The notes under the pieces: generated by a model | Told to the model about the DNA's origin: nothing | Database searches by the model: none | What the model saw: only the letters and a program-made list of their open reading frames with translations | Part shown: one piece after another, positions 17,561-26,325 of the stretch | Position numbering within the stretch: the stretch's first letter is position 1 | Layout of the letters: each line of letters starts with the position of its first letter | Assembly: GCA_007693535.1 (NCBI GenBank) | Contig: REDK01000127.1 | Location: forward strand, 1 to 64,000 | DNA length: 64,000 bases | Direction: 5' to 3' | From: Chromatiaceae bacterium | GTDB taxonomy: Bacteria > Pseudomonadota > Gammaproteobacteria > Chromatiales > Chromatiaceae | Program-made: the position numbers and the translations under genes

Positions 17561-20500
17561 ATGCACGACGACCTGGTCCGTATCTTCGTCTCCTCGCCCG
17601 CCGATGTCGCCCATGAGCGCGGCCTGGTCAAGGACCTGATCGAGCGCCTGGGCCAGGAGTATCTGCCCTATTTCCGCCTGCAGGCGGTGCTGTGGGAAGA
17701 AGAGGCCCTGACCGCCGACCGCAGCTTCCAGGCTGGTCTGGTGCGGCCGCAGGATTGCGAGATCGTGCTGGTGATCCTATGGACGCGCCTCGGCTCGCCA
17801 TTGCCCCAGAAACCCTACCGGGGCATGACCGGGACCGAATGGGAGTTCGTCGACGCGGTGGAGGGGGCCGCCCGCCGCGGCTTCCCGGAGGTGCTGGTGT
17901 ACAAGAAGCAGGCGCCCCGGCTGGTGGACATCACCGAGGCTGGCACCGCGGCCGCCGCGCTTGCCGATCGCGACCGGCTGGAAGCCTTCTTCAAGACCCA
18001 CTTTTTCAACGAGGATGACAGTTTTCGGCGTGCCTTCCGGGTCTTCGACAGCAGTGCCGCCTTCCGCGACCTGGTCGAGGTGCAGTTGCGCAAGCTGCTC
18101 AACCGGCGCATCAGTGCCGAGCGTCGCTTCGCTGCCGGGGAGCATTGGCAGGGCAGCCCGTTCCGCCCGGACCGGCCCTTCGAGCGCGGTGACGAGCGTG
18201 TCTTCACCGGCCGCGAGCAGGAGCTGCGAGACCTGCTGAGCCGCCTGCACCGACGCACCGCGGTCGGGCAGGGGTTTCTGCTGCTGAGCGGCCCCAGCGG
18301 CAGCGGCAAGACCTCGCTGCTGCGCGCCGGGCTGTTGCCGCGCCTGTTGCGGCCCTTGCAGTTCGACGATGTCGTCAGTGTGCGCGCCTGCCTGCTGGAC
18401 CCGGTGGACCCGGCGGGCGGCCAGTCGCCCCTGCAGCGTCTGGCCACGCAACTCTGTGCGCCCGAGGTGCTGGGGGAGCCGCTGGCCCGCTTCGGGCTGG
18501 GACCGGAGGGGCTGGCGGACCTGCTGAGCAGTGCACCGGCCCTGGCAGCCCGCCAGCTCGGCAGTGCGCTGGCGGCACAGGGCCAGGCCCGTAGTGGGGT
18601 CGCCGACGCGCCCGGGGCGAACGCGGCACGGCTGGTCCTGCTGGTCGACCCCCTACACCTGGTGCTGGAGCTGCCGGATGCCGCGCTGCGCGATGGTTTT
18701 GCCCGCGCCCTGGCGGCCCTGGTGGCGAGCGGTTCGGTCTGGGTGCTGGGGGTCCTGCGCAGCGATGCCCTGCCGACCCTGGCCGCCTGTGCACCGCTGG
18801 CCCGGCTGGTGGACCCGGACGGCTGGATCATGCTCGCGCCGCCGCCGCTGGCCCGCCTCCGCCAACTGGTAGAGATCCCGGCCCGGGTGGCTGGGATCGA
18901 TCTGGAGACCCGCGATGTCGGCCATGAACATGGGCTAGTGGAATTGCTGGAGGCCGACGCGATGCCGCTGCGGCTATGGGCGCCACCGGTGCAGGCGGTG
19001 CTGGATGCGGCCTATCGCCAGGCTTGTCGGCGCGCCGGTGGGGAGATGCGGCTGCGGGCGGCCGATTACCAGGCCTTGGGCGGGCTGGCCGGTCTAGTCT
19101 GTGACCGCGCCGAGGGTCTCTGGGCCGGTCTGGACGCCGCCGCGCGGGCGGCCTTGCCGCGGCTGGGGCGGGCGCTGGTGAACTGGGACGGGGGAGCGGA
19201 TGGCCGTGCTGGTTTGCGCCAAGGCGATCTGGCGGTGCTTCGGCGCGATCCCGCGTGCGCGCGCCTGCTGGAGGCACTGATCGAGGCGCGGCTGGTGGTA
19301 GCCGAGGCGGTACGCGACAACGGTCAGCGGACGCCTTGTCCGGCCCCCGACTATTCCCTGCTCGGGGCTTTGCGCACCCTGTCACGCGAAAGCCGGGAGG
19401 AGTGGCGGGCGCGCCGGCAGCGGCGCCAGGCCAGCCGGCGGCTGGCGTCGGCCAACGAGGACGGCGCGGCACCAGCGCCGGCCAGTGCTCCCTGTGTAAT
19501 CCCGGGTGTAATTCCGGCTGCAACACCGCCCGCAGCCTCGGCCGCGACCCAAACCGGCGCCGATGACCCGGTGGCGACGATCGACTGGGGCGAGTGGCGC
19601 GCAGTGGCAAGCCTCGTGCATCCCGTTCTGCTGAGTGGCTTCGCGCCGCTGCGCACCTGGCTGGCGCAGCCCGGCGAGCGCCGCTGGCTGGCCCTGCGCG
19701 GACAATTAGGCCGCCAGGCCCTGCTCTGGAAGCGCACCGATTGCAACCGCGATTACCTGTTTCGAGAGGCTGGCTATGCCGAGGTGCAGCCGCTGGCCGC
19801 GGCCCATGCCGACGAACTCGAACCACTGGAGCAGGAGTTCCTGGACCAGTGCGCGGCTCATCTGACCTTTCTGCGCCGACGCAACCTGTTGGTGCGGGGT
19901 ATCGGGGTCGTGTTGGTGGGGCTGCTGTTGCTGGCCACTACTAGTGCCGGCCTGGCCTGGCGGGCCTCGCTGGAGGCGCGGGTCAATCTCCACCGCAGCC
20001 TGCTCAAGGAGGCCGAGATCTACATCGCCCAGGGTAATACGCCGCGTGCGGTGGCTCTGGCCATTGCGGCCGGCGCGGACCTGCCGGCCGCATCGGTACA
20101 GACCCTCAGCCATGCCTTCAGCGACAACCGGCTGCTGGCCATGCTGCCGACCCCGCCGGCCGCCCCGGGTGAGCCGCTCGTGCCTGGCTTCAGCGCCGAC
20201 GGCAGCCGCGTCGCCACGCTGGTGCCCGGCATCGGCCCGCGCTTGTGGCGCCTGGAGCAAGGGCGGTTCGTCCCGGAGCAGGACCTGGCCGACGGCGGAC
20301 GTGCCCTGCATACGCTGATCATTCCGGCCGATGACCAGGTTTATGGCCTGACTAGCGACGGCATCTGGCAGTTGCCGATCGCACCTGATGCCGAACCCCT
20401 GTCTCCCTGTGGCAGTCGCTCCGGCCCGGTGCTGACGCTCGACCGGGAGCGGCGCTTGCTTGCCCTGGCTGGGCAGCCCACGACCGCGGCCGACGGCGAG

Positions 20501-22552
20501 GCCGACGCCCGGATCTGCGTGCTCGATCTGACGCGTCCCGACCGGGTGTTGTTCGATGGCACCGTCGCGACCGGGGAGATCCGCGGCCTCGACTTCTCCC
20601 CCACCGCCGATGCACTGCTGGTGGCTGGTGCCGCCGGTCGTGCCGTGCTGATCGATCTGGAGTCGGGCGCGGCGCCCCTGGCGCTGCCGGCGGCGGGCCC
20701 GGTCGGGCGACCATTCAATCAGGCCCGCTTCGATGCCGCCGGCGAGCGCATCGCGGTCGCCGCGGTGGACGATCGCATCCGCCTCTATCGGCGCGACGGC
20801 AGCCCGAGCGCCGAACTCACCGAGGCCCACATCGGTGGGCGCCGCTTGCGCGTCCATCACAGTGCCGTGCGCGATGTCGCCTTCGATCCCAGCGGGGCGT
20901 TTTTGGTCGCGGTGGACGACGATGGTCAGGTGGTGCGCTGGTCGCTGGATGGGTCGGAACAGGCCGTGGTGCTGGGCCGCCATCGCCTGAGCGTCACTGG
21001 CCTGGCGATCATGCCGGCGGCTGGTGATGAGGCTGCCGAGACCCTGGTGCTGACCGCCTCGCTGGATCGCAGCGCCCGCCTGTGGGGCCTGGAGACCGGC
21101 CAGCGCATCGCTGTGCTCGGCCATGATGCGGCGCTCACGGCAGCCCGCTTCCGCGCCGACGGCCAGCGCGTGCTGACCTATTCCGAACGCGATGGCTCGC
21201 TGCGCATCTGGGCCGTCGAGGTCGCCTCGGGCCTGTCCTACCGGCTGCGCCACAGTAGCCATGTCTGGCATCTGGACCTGGCTGCTGCGCCGCCGGCGTT
21301 GGCCACCGACGGCCCCGGCCTGCTGCTGGCCACGGCCGCGTTCGATGGCAGCGTGCGGGTGTGGCGCTACCGGCGCGGCGCCGCCGGCGCCGCGCCGCAA
21401 CTGCTCTATACGTTCACCAACCACCGCGGGCCGGTGCGGCGGGTGCAGTTCGCGCCGGATGGCCGCCGCCTGGTCTCGGCCGGTCAGGATGGCAGCGCCT
21501 GGGTACATGACCTGATCGGTGGGACGAACTGCCGGATCCAGGTCAGCAGCGATCCCGCGGTGCGAGTCGAGCAGGCCCGCTTCGATGCCGCTGGCGACTG
21601 GGTGCTGAGCGCCGCCAGTGATCCTGCCGAGCCGGTGCGCGCGTTCACCGCCGCCGACTGCCAGCCGCTGGCGACTGGAACCGCCCTGACCCACGGCGGG
21701 GCACCAGTCGCAGCCCTAGCCCTGCGGACCCTGGAGGATGGCGAAGCGACCCTGGTGGCGACCGGAGATGCCAACGGGACGGTGCGACTGCTCACCGTGC
21801 AGGGCGTCCATTGGCAGGCGCGCTGCACCCTGGACACCGATCTCGGTGCGATCCGCGATCTGGACCTGAGTCCGGATGGGCGCACCCTAGCGGTGGCCGG
21901 GAGCGACGGCCAGGCGATGCTGATCGAACTGGGCGCGGAGCGGGCGCGCTGCCGGCCTGGGGCGCGGCTGCACGGACACAGTGCACTGATTTACAGCATC
22001 GCCTTCGCGCCTGACGGCCGTGCCCTGCTGACCGCCTCGATGGACAAGACGGCCCGCCTGTGGGAACGCGACGGGCGCCCGCGGGCGGTGCTGAGCGGTC
22101 ATCAGGACCGGGTCTACAGTGCCGCCTTCAGCCCCGATGGTCGCTGGCTGTTGACCGCTTCCCGCGATGGGCGGCTGCTGATCTGGCAGCGCCCGCCCGC
22201 CCGCTCCGAACGCCGCTCTACCAGCGCTGCCAATGAGGGCGCGGTGGACTGGCTAACCCCCTTTCTGCCGCTAGCCGGCGCTGCGGGCGGGGCCGCCTAT
22301 GCCGGCTTCAGTCCGGACGGCCACTATGTCGCCGGCGCCTATTGGGAGAACACGGCCCTGTTGTGGCGACTCTGGAGCGAGGGACCGCGGCCCCCGCCGC
22401 AACGGCGGCGCATCTGGGGGGCAGCACGCGCAGCCCTGGCACTGATCGACGAGGCCTATCGCTTCAAGGCGGACAACGCGTTGACCATACCCGGCGTCGA
22501 CGACCAGGGGTTGGCAGTGCCAGCGCTAGCGGATGCGGCACCGGGACCTTAA
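17561..22552 (+). CDS. DUF4062-STAND NTPase-TM-WD40 protein
   Basis: A 1663-residue multidomain protein. Residues about 1-110 match DUF4062, a TIR-like signalling domain (VRIFVSSPADVAHERGLV). Residues about 215-500 form an nSTAND1-type NTPase with P-loop GPSGSGKTS near 243. The Walker B strand near 356-362 reads LVLLVDPLHL, lacking the second acidic residue usual in LLVxDQFEE. A single transmembrane helix lies near 775-800, then a short helical region. From about 860 to the end are some ten or more WD40-like repeats (for example FAPDGRALLTASMDKTARLW). STAND proteins are switches that oligomerise on sensing a ligand through their repeat domain, and many act in antiphage defence. ATG 17561 is preferred; a TTG at 17471 adds 30 residues. 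Confidence 0.85.
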   Translation: MHDDLVRIFVSSPADVAHERGLVKDLIERLGQEYLPYFRLQAVLWEEEALTADRSFQAGLVRPQDCEIVLVILWTRLGSPLPQKPYRGMTGTEWEFVDAVEGAARRGFPEVLVYKKQAPRLVDITEAGTAAAALADRDRLEAFFKTHFFNEDDSFRRAFRVFDSSAAFRDLVEVQLRKLLNRRISAERRFAAGEHWQGSPFRPDRPFERGDERVFTGREQELRDLLSRLHRRTAVGQGFLLLSGPSGSGKTSLLRAGLLPRLLRPLQFDDVVSVRACLLDPVDPAGGQSPLQRLATQLCAPEVLGEPLARFGLGPEGLADLLSSAPALAARQLGSALAAQGQARSGVADAPGANAARLVLLVDPLHLVLELPDAALRDGFARALAALVASGSVWVLGVLRSDALPTLAACAPLARLVDPDGWIMLAPPPLARLRQLVEIPARVAGIDLETRDVGHEHGLVELLEADAMPLRLWAPPVQAVLDAAYRQACRRAGGEMRLRAADYQALGGLAGLVCDRAEGLWAGLDAAARAALPRLGRALVNWDGGADGRAGLRQGDLAVLRRDPACARLLEALIEARLVVAEAVRDNGQRTPCPAPDYSLLGALRTLSRESREEWRARRQRRQASRRLASANEDGAAPAPASAPCVIPGVIPAATPPAASAATQTGADDPVATIDWGEWRAVASLVHPVLLSGFAPLRTWLAQPGERRWLALRGQLGRQALLWKRTDCNRDYLFREAGYAEVQPLAAAHADELEPLEQEFLDQCAAHLTFLRRRNLLVRGIGVVLVGLLLLATTSAGLAWRASLEARVNLHRSLLKEAEIYIAQGNTPRAVALAIAAGADLPAASVQTLSHAFSDNRLLAMLPTPPAAPGEPLVPGFSADGSRVATLVPGIGPRLWRLEQGRFVPEQDLADGGRALHTLIIPADDQVYGLTSDGIWQLPIAPDAEPLSPCGSRSGPVLTLDRERRLLALAGQPTTAADGEADARICVLDLTRPDRVLFDGTVATGEIRGLDFSPTADALLVAGAAGRAVLIDLESGAAPLALPAAGPVGRPFNQARFDAAGERIAVAAVDDRIRLYRRDGSPSAELTEAHIGGRRLRVHHSAVRDVAFDPSGAFLVAVDDDGQVVRWSLDGSEQAVVLGRHRLSVTGLAIMPAAGDEAAETLVLTASLDRSARLWGLETGQRIAVLGHDAALTAARFRADGQRVLTYSERDGSLRIWAVEVASGLSYRLRHSSHVWHLDLAAAPPALATDGPGLLLATAAFDGSVRVWRYRRGAAGAAPQLLYTFTNHRGPVRRVQFAPDGRRLVSAGQDGSAWVHDLIGGTNCRIQVSSDPAVRVEQARFDAAGDWVLSAASDPAEPVRAFTAADCQPLATGTALTHGGAPVAALALRTLEDGEATLVATGDANGTVRLLTVQGVHWQARCTLDTDLGAIRDLDLSPDGRTLAVAGSDGQAMLIELGAERARCRPGARLHGHSALIYSIAFAPDGRALLTASMDKTARLWERDGRPRAVLSGHQDRVYSAAFSPDGRWLLTASRDGRLLIWQRPPARSERRSTSAANEGAVDWLTPFLPLAGAAGGAAYAGFSPDGHYVAGAYWENTALLWRLWSEGPRPPPQRRRIWGAARAALALIDEAYRFKADNALTIPGVDDQGLAVPALADAAPGP

Positions 22553-22602
22553 CGCGCCACCCCTTGCAGGGTGCTGCGTGCGATGCCCGCCGCGGCCGCC
22601 AC

Positions 22603-22626
22603 GCCGAACGGAAAGCCGAACGGAAA
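22603..22626. repeat. Two perfect 12-base direct repeats
   Basis: GCCGAACGGAAA occurs twice head to tail (22603-22614 and 22615-22626) in the short gap between the convergent STAND/WD40 and mltD genes. It probably reflects slippage; no function is suggested. No hairpin followed by a T run is seen in this gap. Confidence 0.6.
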
Positions 22627-22685
22627 CCGGGGGGATGGCGCTCGTGGCGGCGCTGACATCCGGATGGGCTCGCCGCCTGGCGCCC

Positions 22686-23780
22686 TCAACTGGCGCTGTT
22701 GTTGCGGGAGAACCAGCGGCGTCGGCGCTCGGTCTCGGCAACGACGGGGCCGATGAGTTCGCCGTTGCGGGCCAGCGCGGTCCGCAGTTGGTTGGCACTG
22801 GCGGCGGGCACCAGGACCCGGTGCGGGCCCTCGCGCAGGGTCTTGCCCTGTTTGAGGCCGGGATTGAGGTCACGCAGGGTGGTCAGCGGAACCCCGGCCA
22901 GGCGCGCGGCCTGGGCCAGATCGATCTGGCTGCGGGTCTCGATCAGGGCCAGCGCCGGGCGGTTTTCGATCTGCGGCATGGTCAGGCCGTGGCGATCGGG
23001 CGAGCGCACCAGGTCGATCACTGCCAGCAGCTTGGGGACGTAGTGCTGGGTCTCGCTGGGCAGGTTCAGCGACCAGTAATCGGTGGGTTGGCCGCGGGCG
23101 GCGTTAGCGCGCTGGGCACCGCGCACCCGGCCTGGTCCGGCGTTATAGGCGGCCAGCGCCAGGGCCCAGTCGCCGTCGAATTGATCGCGCAACTGGGTCA
23201 GGTAGGCAATGGCTCCACGGGTGGAAGCGAGGATGTCGTTGCGCCCGTCGTACATTCCGTTCTGCACCAAGCCCATCTCCCGGCCGGTGTAAGGCATGAA
23301 CTGCCACATGCCGGTGGCACTCATATGGGAGACCGCGCGCGGGTTGTAGCGGCTCTCGATCTCCGGCAACAGGGCCAGCTCGGCGGGGAGGCCGTGGCGT
23401 TCCAGTTCCTCAACGATCAGATGCAGATAAGGGCTGGCGCGACGGGTGAGCCCGGTCAGGTAGTTCGGGTTGCGTTTCATCGCCGCCAGCGCCCGTTCCA
23501 CCCGGGTGTGATGGTCGATGCCGAGTCGGCGCCCATGGCGCACCCGGTCCCAGACATCATCGCCGATGCGTCCACTGTAGGCGACCCGCGGCGCCTCGTC
23601 GCGGACCCGCACATCGGTGGCAGGGCGCACGTAGCCGTACTCGCGTGCCGAGACCGAGCGCGGGGCATCGCGGCGGGGGTCGTATTCGGTGGGACGGGAG
23701 GCACAGCCGCTGAGGGTGGCGGCACCGGCCAGGGCGAGGGTTGCGAGCAGGACCGGCGGGCGGCAGGATGCTGGGGGCAT
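22686..23780 (-). CDS. mltD: Membrane-bound lytic murein transglycosylase D (MltD-like)
   Basis: A 364-residue lipoprotein that cleaves peptidoglycan glycan strands non-hydrolytically. The signal peptide ends in a lipobox LSGC with Cys26, which would be lipidated, probably placing the protein at the outer membrane. The catalytic Glu142 lies in EIESRYNPRA, followed by SATGMWQFMPYTGREMGL and AYNAGPGRV, the classic family 1 transglycosylase motifs. A C-terminal region (residues about 290-360) resembles a single weak LysM domain; E. coli MltD has two LysM repeats, so this is a shorter version. The start at 23780 was chosen to give the lipoprotein signal. A longer frame to 24092 has no support. 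Confidence 0.88.
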   Translation of the reverse strand: MPPASCRPPVLLATLALAGAATLSGCASRPTEYDPRRDAPRSVSAREYGYVRPATDVRVRDEAPRVAYSGRIGDDVWDRVRHGRRLGIDHHTRVERALAAMKRNPNYLTGLTRRASPYLHLIVEELERHGLPAELALLPEIESRYNPRAVSHMSATGMWQFMPYTGREMGLVQNGMYDGRNDILASTRGAIAYLTQLRDQFDGDWALALAAYNAGPGRVRGAQRANAARGQPTDYWSLNLPSETQHYVPKLLAVIDLVRSPDRHGLTMPQIENRPALALIETRSQIDLAQAARLAGVPLTTLRDLNPGLKQGKTLREGPHRVLVPAASANQLRTALARNGELIGPVVAETERRRRWFSRNNSAS

Positions 23781-24182
23781 GGGCGATCCCTGGAGTTGAG
23801 GCACAGGTTGATGCGTAATTGTTGCTTTTACGCATCGCCGCCGCCGCACTATACGGGAAAACCCGAGGGCGATCCAAGCCTGCTTTGACGAGCGGTCGTC
23901 GCTTGCCGGCCGCCATTGCTGGTCCAATCCGGCGTTGCGGTCGGTGCGCTGATGCCTATCCAGACACAGTGTCCAGGCCGGTACATCCGGCCAGTTGGCC
24001 GATCCTAGTTGCGTTCGCCCGCGCATTCGGAGCCCGGTTCGCCTTATCCTATCCGGCCGCGCCAACTCGGCCGCCTGCGTGCCGCGCGGCAATCGTTATC
24101 CGCCGTACCCGGCGTTGTCCCCCATCCATCGGAACCTGCCGCTCCTCTGTATCATGTCCGCGACGCCGCGCCCTCTATCCCG

Positions 24183-25025
24183 ATGATCCCTTGTCACGCA
24201 GCGGATGGCGATCCGATCGCGACCCTGGGCAAGTGGTACAAGTCTCCCATCGGACGCCAGGTGGCGGTGGCGGAGGGCATCTGTCTGGAGCGCCTGCTGG
24301 CGGATGTCTTCGGCCATTACCTGTTGCAGATCGGCTGTGGCGGCCAGTTTGCCGAGACCCTGGGGGTGAGTCGTATCCGTCACCGCATCCTGCTCGGCGA
24401 GACCCTGAGCGAGCGCGCACATGGGGTTGCTGCCGGGGCCCCTGCCAATGTCTTCGGCGGGGTCTCCGGCAGTGCCCGGCCGGCCGCTCCCGGCGGCGGT
24501 GCGCGGGTCCGGGCCACGCCGTTCGCACTGCCGATCGCCACCGCGAGCATCGATGCCGTGCTGTTGCCTCATACCCTGGACTTCTCGCTAGACGCCCATC
24601 AGGTCCTGCGCGAGGTCGAGCGGGTGCTGATTCCGCAGGGGCGGCTGCTGTTGATGGGCTTCAATCCATTGAGTGCCTGGGGGCTGCTGCGGGCGCTGCC
24701 GCGCCGCCGCCGTCGGGTCCCTTGGTGTGGCGTTCAGCTCTCGCCGCTTCGCATCGCCGACTGGCTGCGCCTGCTTGGCCTGCAGATCGAGGAACGTCAG
24801 ATGTTGGTCTTTCGCCCCCCCTTGCGGCGCGCCTACCTGCGCCCGCGCGACTGGATCGAGGTGGCCGGCGCCCGCTACTGGCCGCTGTTCGGCGGCGTCT
24901 ACGTAATCCGTGCGGTCAAGCGGGTCTCGACTCTGACGCCGGTGCGCCCGAGGTGGCGACAGCGCTCGCCGCTGTTGCCCGGGCGGGCCATAGAACCCAC
25001 TGCCCGGGAGGGCAATCATGGCTGA
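24183..25025 (+). CDS. Class I SAM-dependent methyltransferase
   Basis: A 280-residue methyltransferase. The family here usually sits beside rnhA in gammaproteobacteria, and this copy does too. The SAM-fold core is visible: [15 protein letters not shown] in place of the usual GxGxG loop, then [44 protein letters not shown], the typical motif of UbiE/COQ5-like enzymes at about 120-160. The substrate is unknown. Its last 8 bases overlap the start of rnhA. ATG 24183 begins the conserved region. Confidence 0.82.
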   Translation: MIPCHAADGDPIATLGKWYKSPIGRQVAVAEGICLERLLADVFGHYLLQIGCGGQFAETLGVSRIRHRILLGETLSERAHGVAAGAPANVFGGVSGSARPAAPGGGARVRATPFALPIATASIDAVLLPHTLDFSLDAHQVLREVERVLIPQGRLLLMGFNPLSAWGLLRALPRRRRRVPWCGVQLSPLRIADWLRLLGLQIEERQMLVFRPPLRRAYLRPRDWIEVAGARYWPLFGGVYVIRAVKRVSTLTPVRPRWRQRSPLLPGRAIEPTAREGNHG

Positions 25026-25473
25026 GCCGGCGACCCCCGGGTTGCCCCGGGTCGAGGTTTTCACCGATGGTGCGTGCAAGGGCAATCCCGGCCCCGGCGG
25101 TTGGGGCGCCTTGTTGCGCTATGGTGAACAGTGCAAGGAACTGTGCGGCGGCGAACCGAGGACCACAAACAACCGGATGGAACTGATGGCAGTGATCCAG
25201 TCCTTGGAGGCGCTCAAGCGGCCCAGCCACGTGATCCTCACCGTCGATTCCAAATACGTGCAGAACGGGGTGCAGAGCTGGATGCCGCGCTGGAAACGCA
25301 ATGGCTGGCGCACCGCCAGCAAACAGCCGGTCAAAAACCAGGATCTGTGGCAGCGCCTCGACCGTGCCGTGGGGGCGCATCGCATCGAATGGCGTTGGGT
25401 ACGCGGTCACAGCGGGCATCCCGAGAACGAGCGGGCCGATCAGCTCGCCAACCGCGGTATCCCGGCGCGCTGA
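25018..25473 (+). CDS. rnhA: Ribonuclease HI
   Basis: A 151-residue RNase HI that removes the RNA strand of RNA-DNA hybrids. The four metal-binding carboxylates are Asp17 (FTDGAC), Glu55 (NRMELMAV), Asp77 (TVDSKY) and Asp141 (ERADQLA). A basic handle region ([19 protein letters not shown]) is present as in the E. coli enzyme. Start ATG 25018 overlaps the methyltransferase gene. dnaQ follows after 39 bases, a common rnhA-dnaQ pairing. Confidence 0.96.
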   Translation: MAEPATPGLPRVEVFTDGACKGNPGPGGWGALLRYGEQCKELCGGEPRTTNNRMELMAVIQSLEALKRPSHVILTVDSKYVQNGVQSWMPRWKRNGWRTASKQPVKNQDLWQRLDRAVGAHRIEWRWVRGHSGHPENERADQLANRGIPAR

Positions 25474-25512
25474 GCAGTCATCGCGATCGCCAACCACAAA
25501 GCAACTGCCCCT

Positions 25513-26253
25513 ATGCGTCAGATCGTCCTGGATACCGAAACCACCGGACTGGACCCCGCCGCCGGCCATCGCATCATCGAGATCGGCTGCGTCGAGCTGG
25601 TCGAGCGGCGCCCGACTCGCAGCACCTTCCATCGCTATCTGAATCCGGAGCGAGATGTCGAGAGTGGTGCTGAGGCGGTGCACGGGCTGAGCAATGCCTT
25701 CCTGCGCGACAAGCCGCGCTTCGCCGAGGTGGCCACGGTGTTGCTGGACTATCTCCGCGGGGCCGAGCTGATCATCCATAACGCCGCCTTCGACCTAGGC
25801 TTTCTCAACCATGAACTGGCCCAGTGGCAGGCCGATGCCCCGCGCATCGAGGACCTGTGCGGGGTGATCGATACCCTGCTGCTGGCGCGCGCCCTGCATC
25901 CCGGCCAGCGCAACAGCTTGGATGCCCTGTGCAAGCGCTATCTGGTGGATCACAGCCGGCGCGATCTGCACGGCGCCCTGCTCGACGCGGAGATCCTGGC
26001 CGACGTCTATCTGGCCATGACCGGCGGGCAGGTCAGTCTGCATCTGGGGGGGGACAATGGTCCGCAACCTGGGCAGGCGCTTGTCGCCGAGGTGCGGCGC
26101 ATCCCGCGGGAACGCCCGCCGCTGCCGGTGGTGCGGGCGAGCGCGGTGGAGCAGGCCGCCCACGAGGCGCGCCTTGCCGCCATCCGGGCTGCCAGCGGTG
26201 GTCTCTGCGTCTGGCTAGATGCCGGCCCCCGGGCGGACTGCGCTGCGGACTGA
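25513..26253 (+). CDS. dnaQ: DNA polymerase III epsilon subunit (proofreading exonuclease)
   Basis: A 246-residue 3'-5' exonuclease of the DnaQ family, which proofreads within the replicative polymerase core. The ExoI motif DTETTGL (Asp7, Glu9), ExoII HNAAFDLGFLN and ExoIII HGALLDAEILADVYLAM are all present. The C-terminal 60 residues correspond to the polymerase alpha-binding tail. It follows rnhA closely and is convergent with nhaD. Confidence 0.95.
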   Translation: MRQIVLDTETTGLDPAAGHRIIEIGCVELVERRPTRSTFHRYLNPERDVESGAEAVHGLSNAFLRDKPRFAEVATVLLDYLRGAELIIHNAAFDLGFLNHELAQWQADAPRIEDLCGVIDTLLLARALHPGQRNSLDALCKRYLVDHSRRDLHGALLDAEILADVYLAMTGGQVSLHLGGDNGPQPGQALVAEVRRIPRERPPLPVVRASAVEQAAHEARLAAIRAASGGLCVWLDAGPRADCAAD

Positions 26254-26325
26254 GAGCCGCGCGGGGGTCGGCGACCGGGGCCGGCGGTGCACGCCTGGTC
26301 CCCGGTCAGCCCCAGGAAGCCCCGG

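Noticed and set aside
19706-21694. A 662-codon minus-strand frame inside the STAND/WD40 gene
   Set aside because: It mirrors the codon bias of the WD40 repeats on the other strand; no domain recognised.
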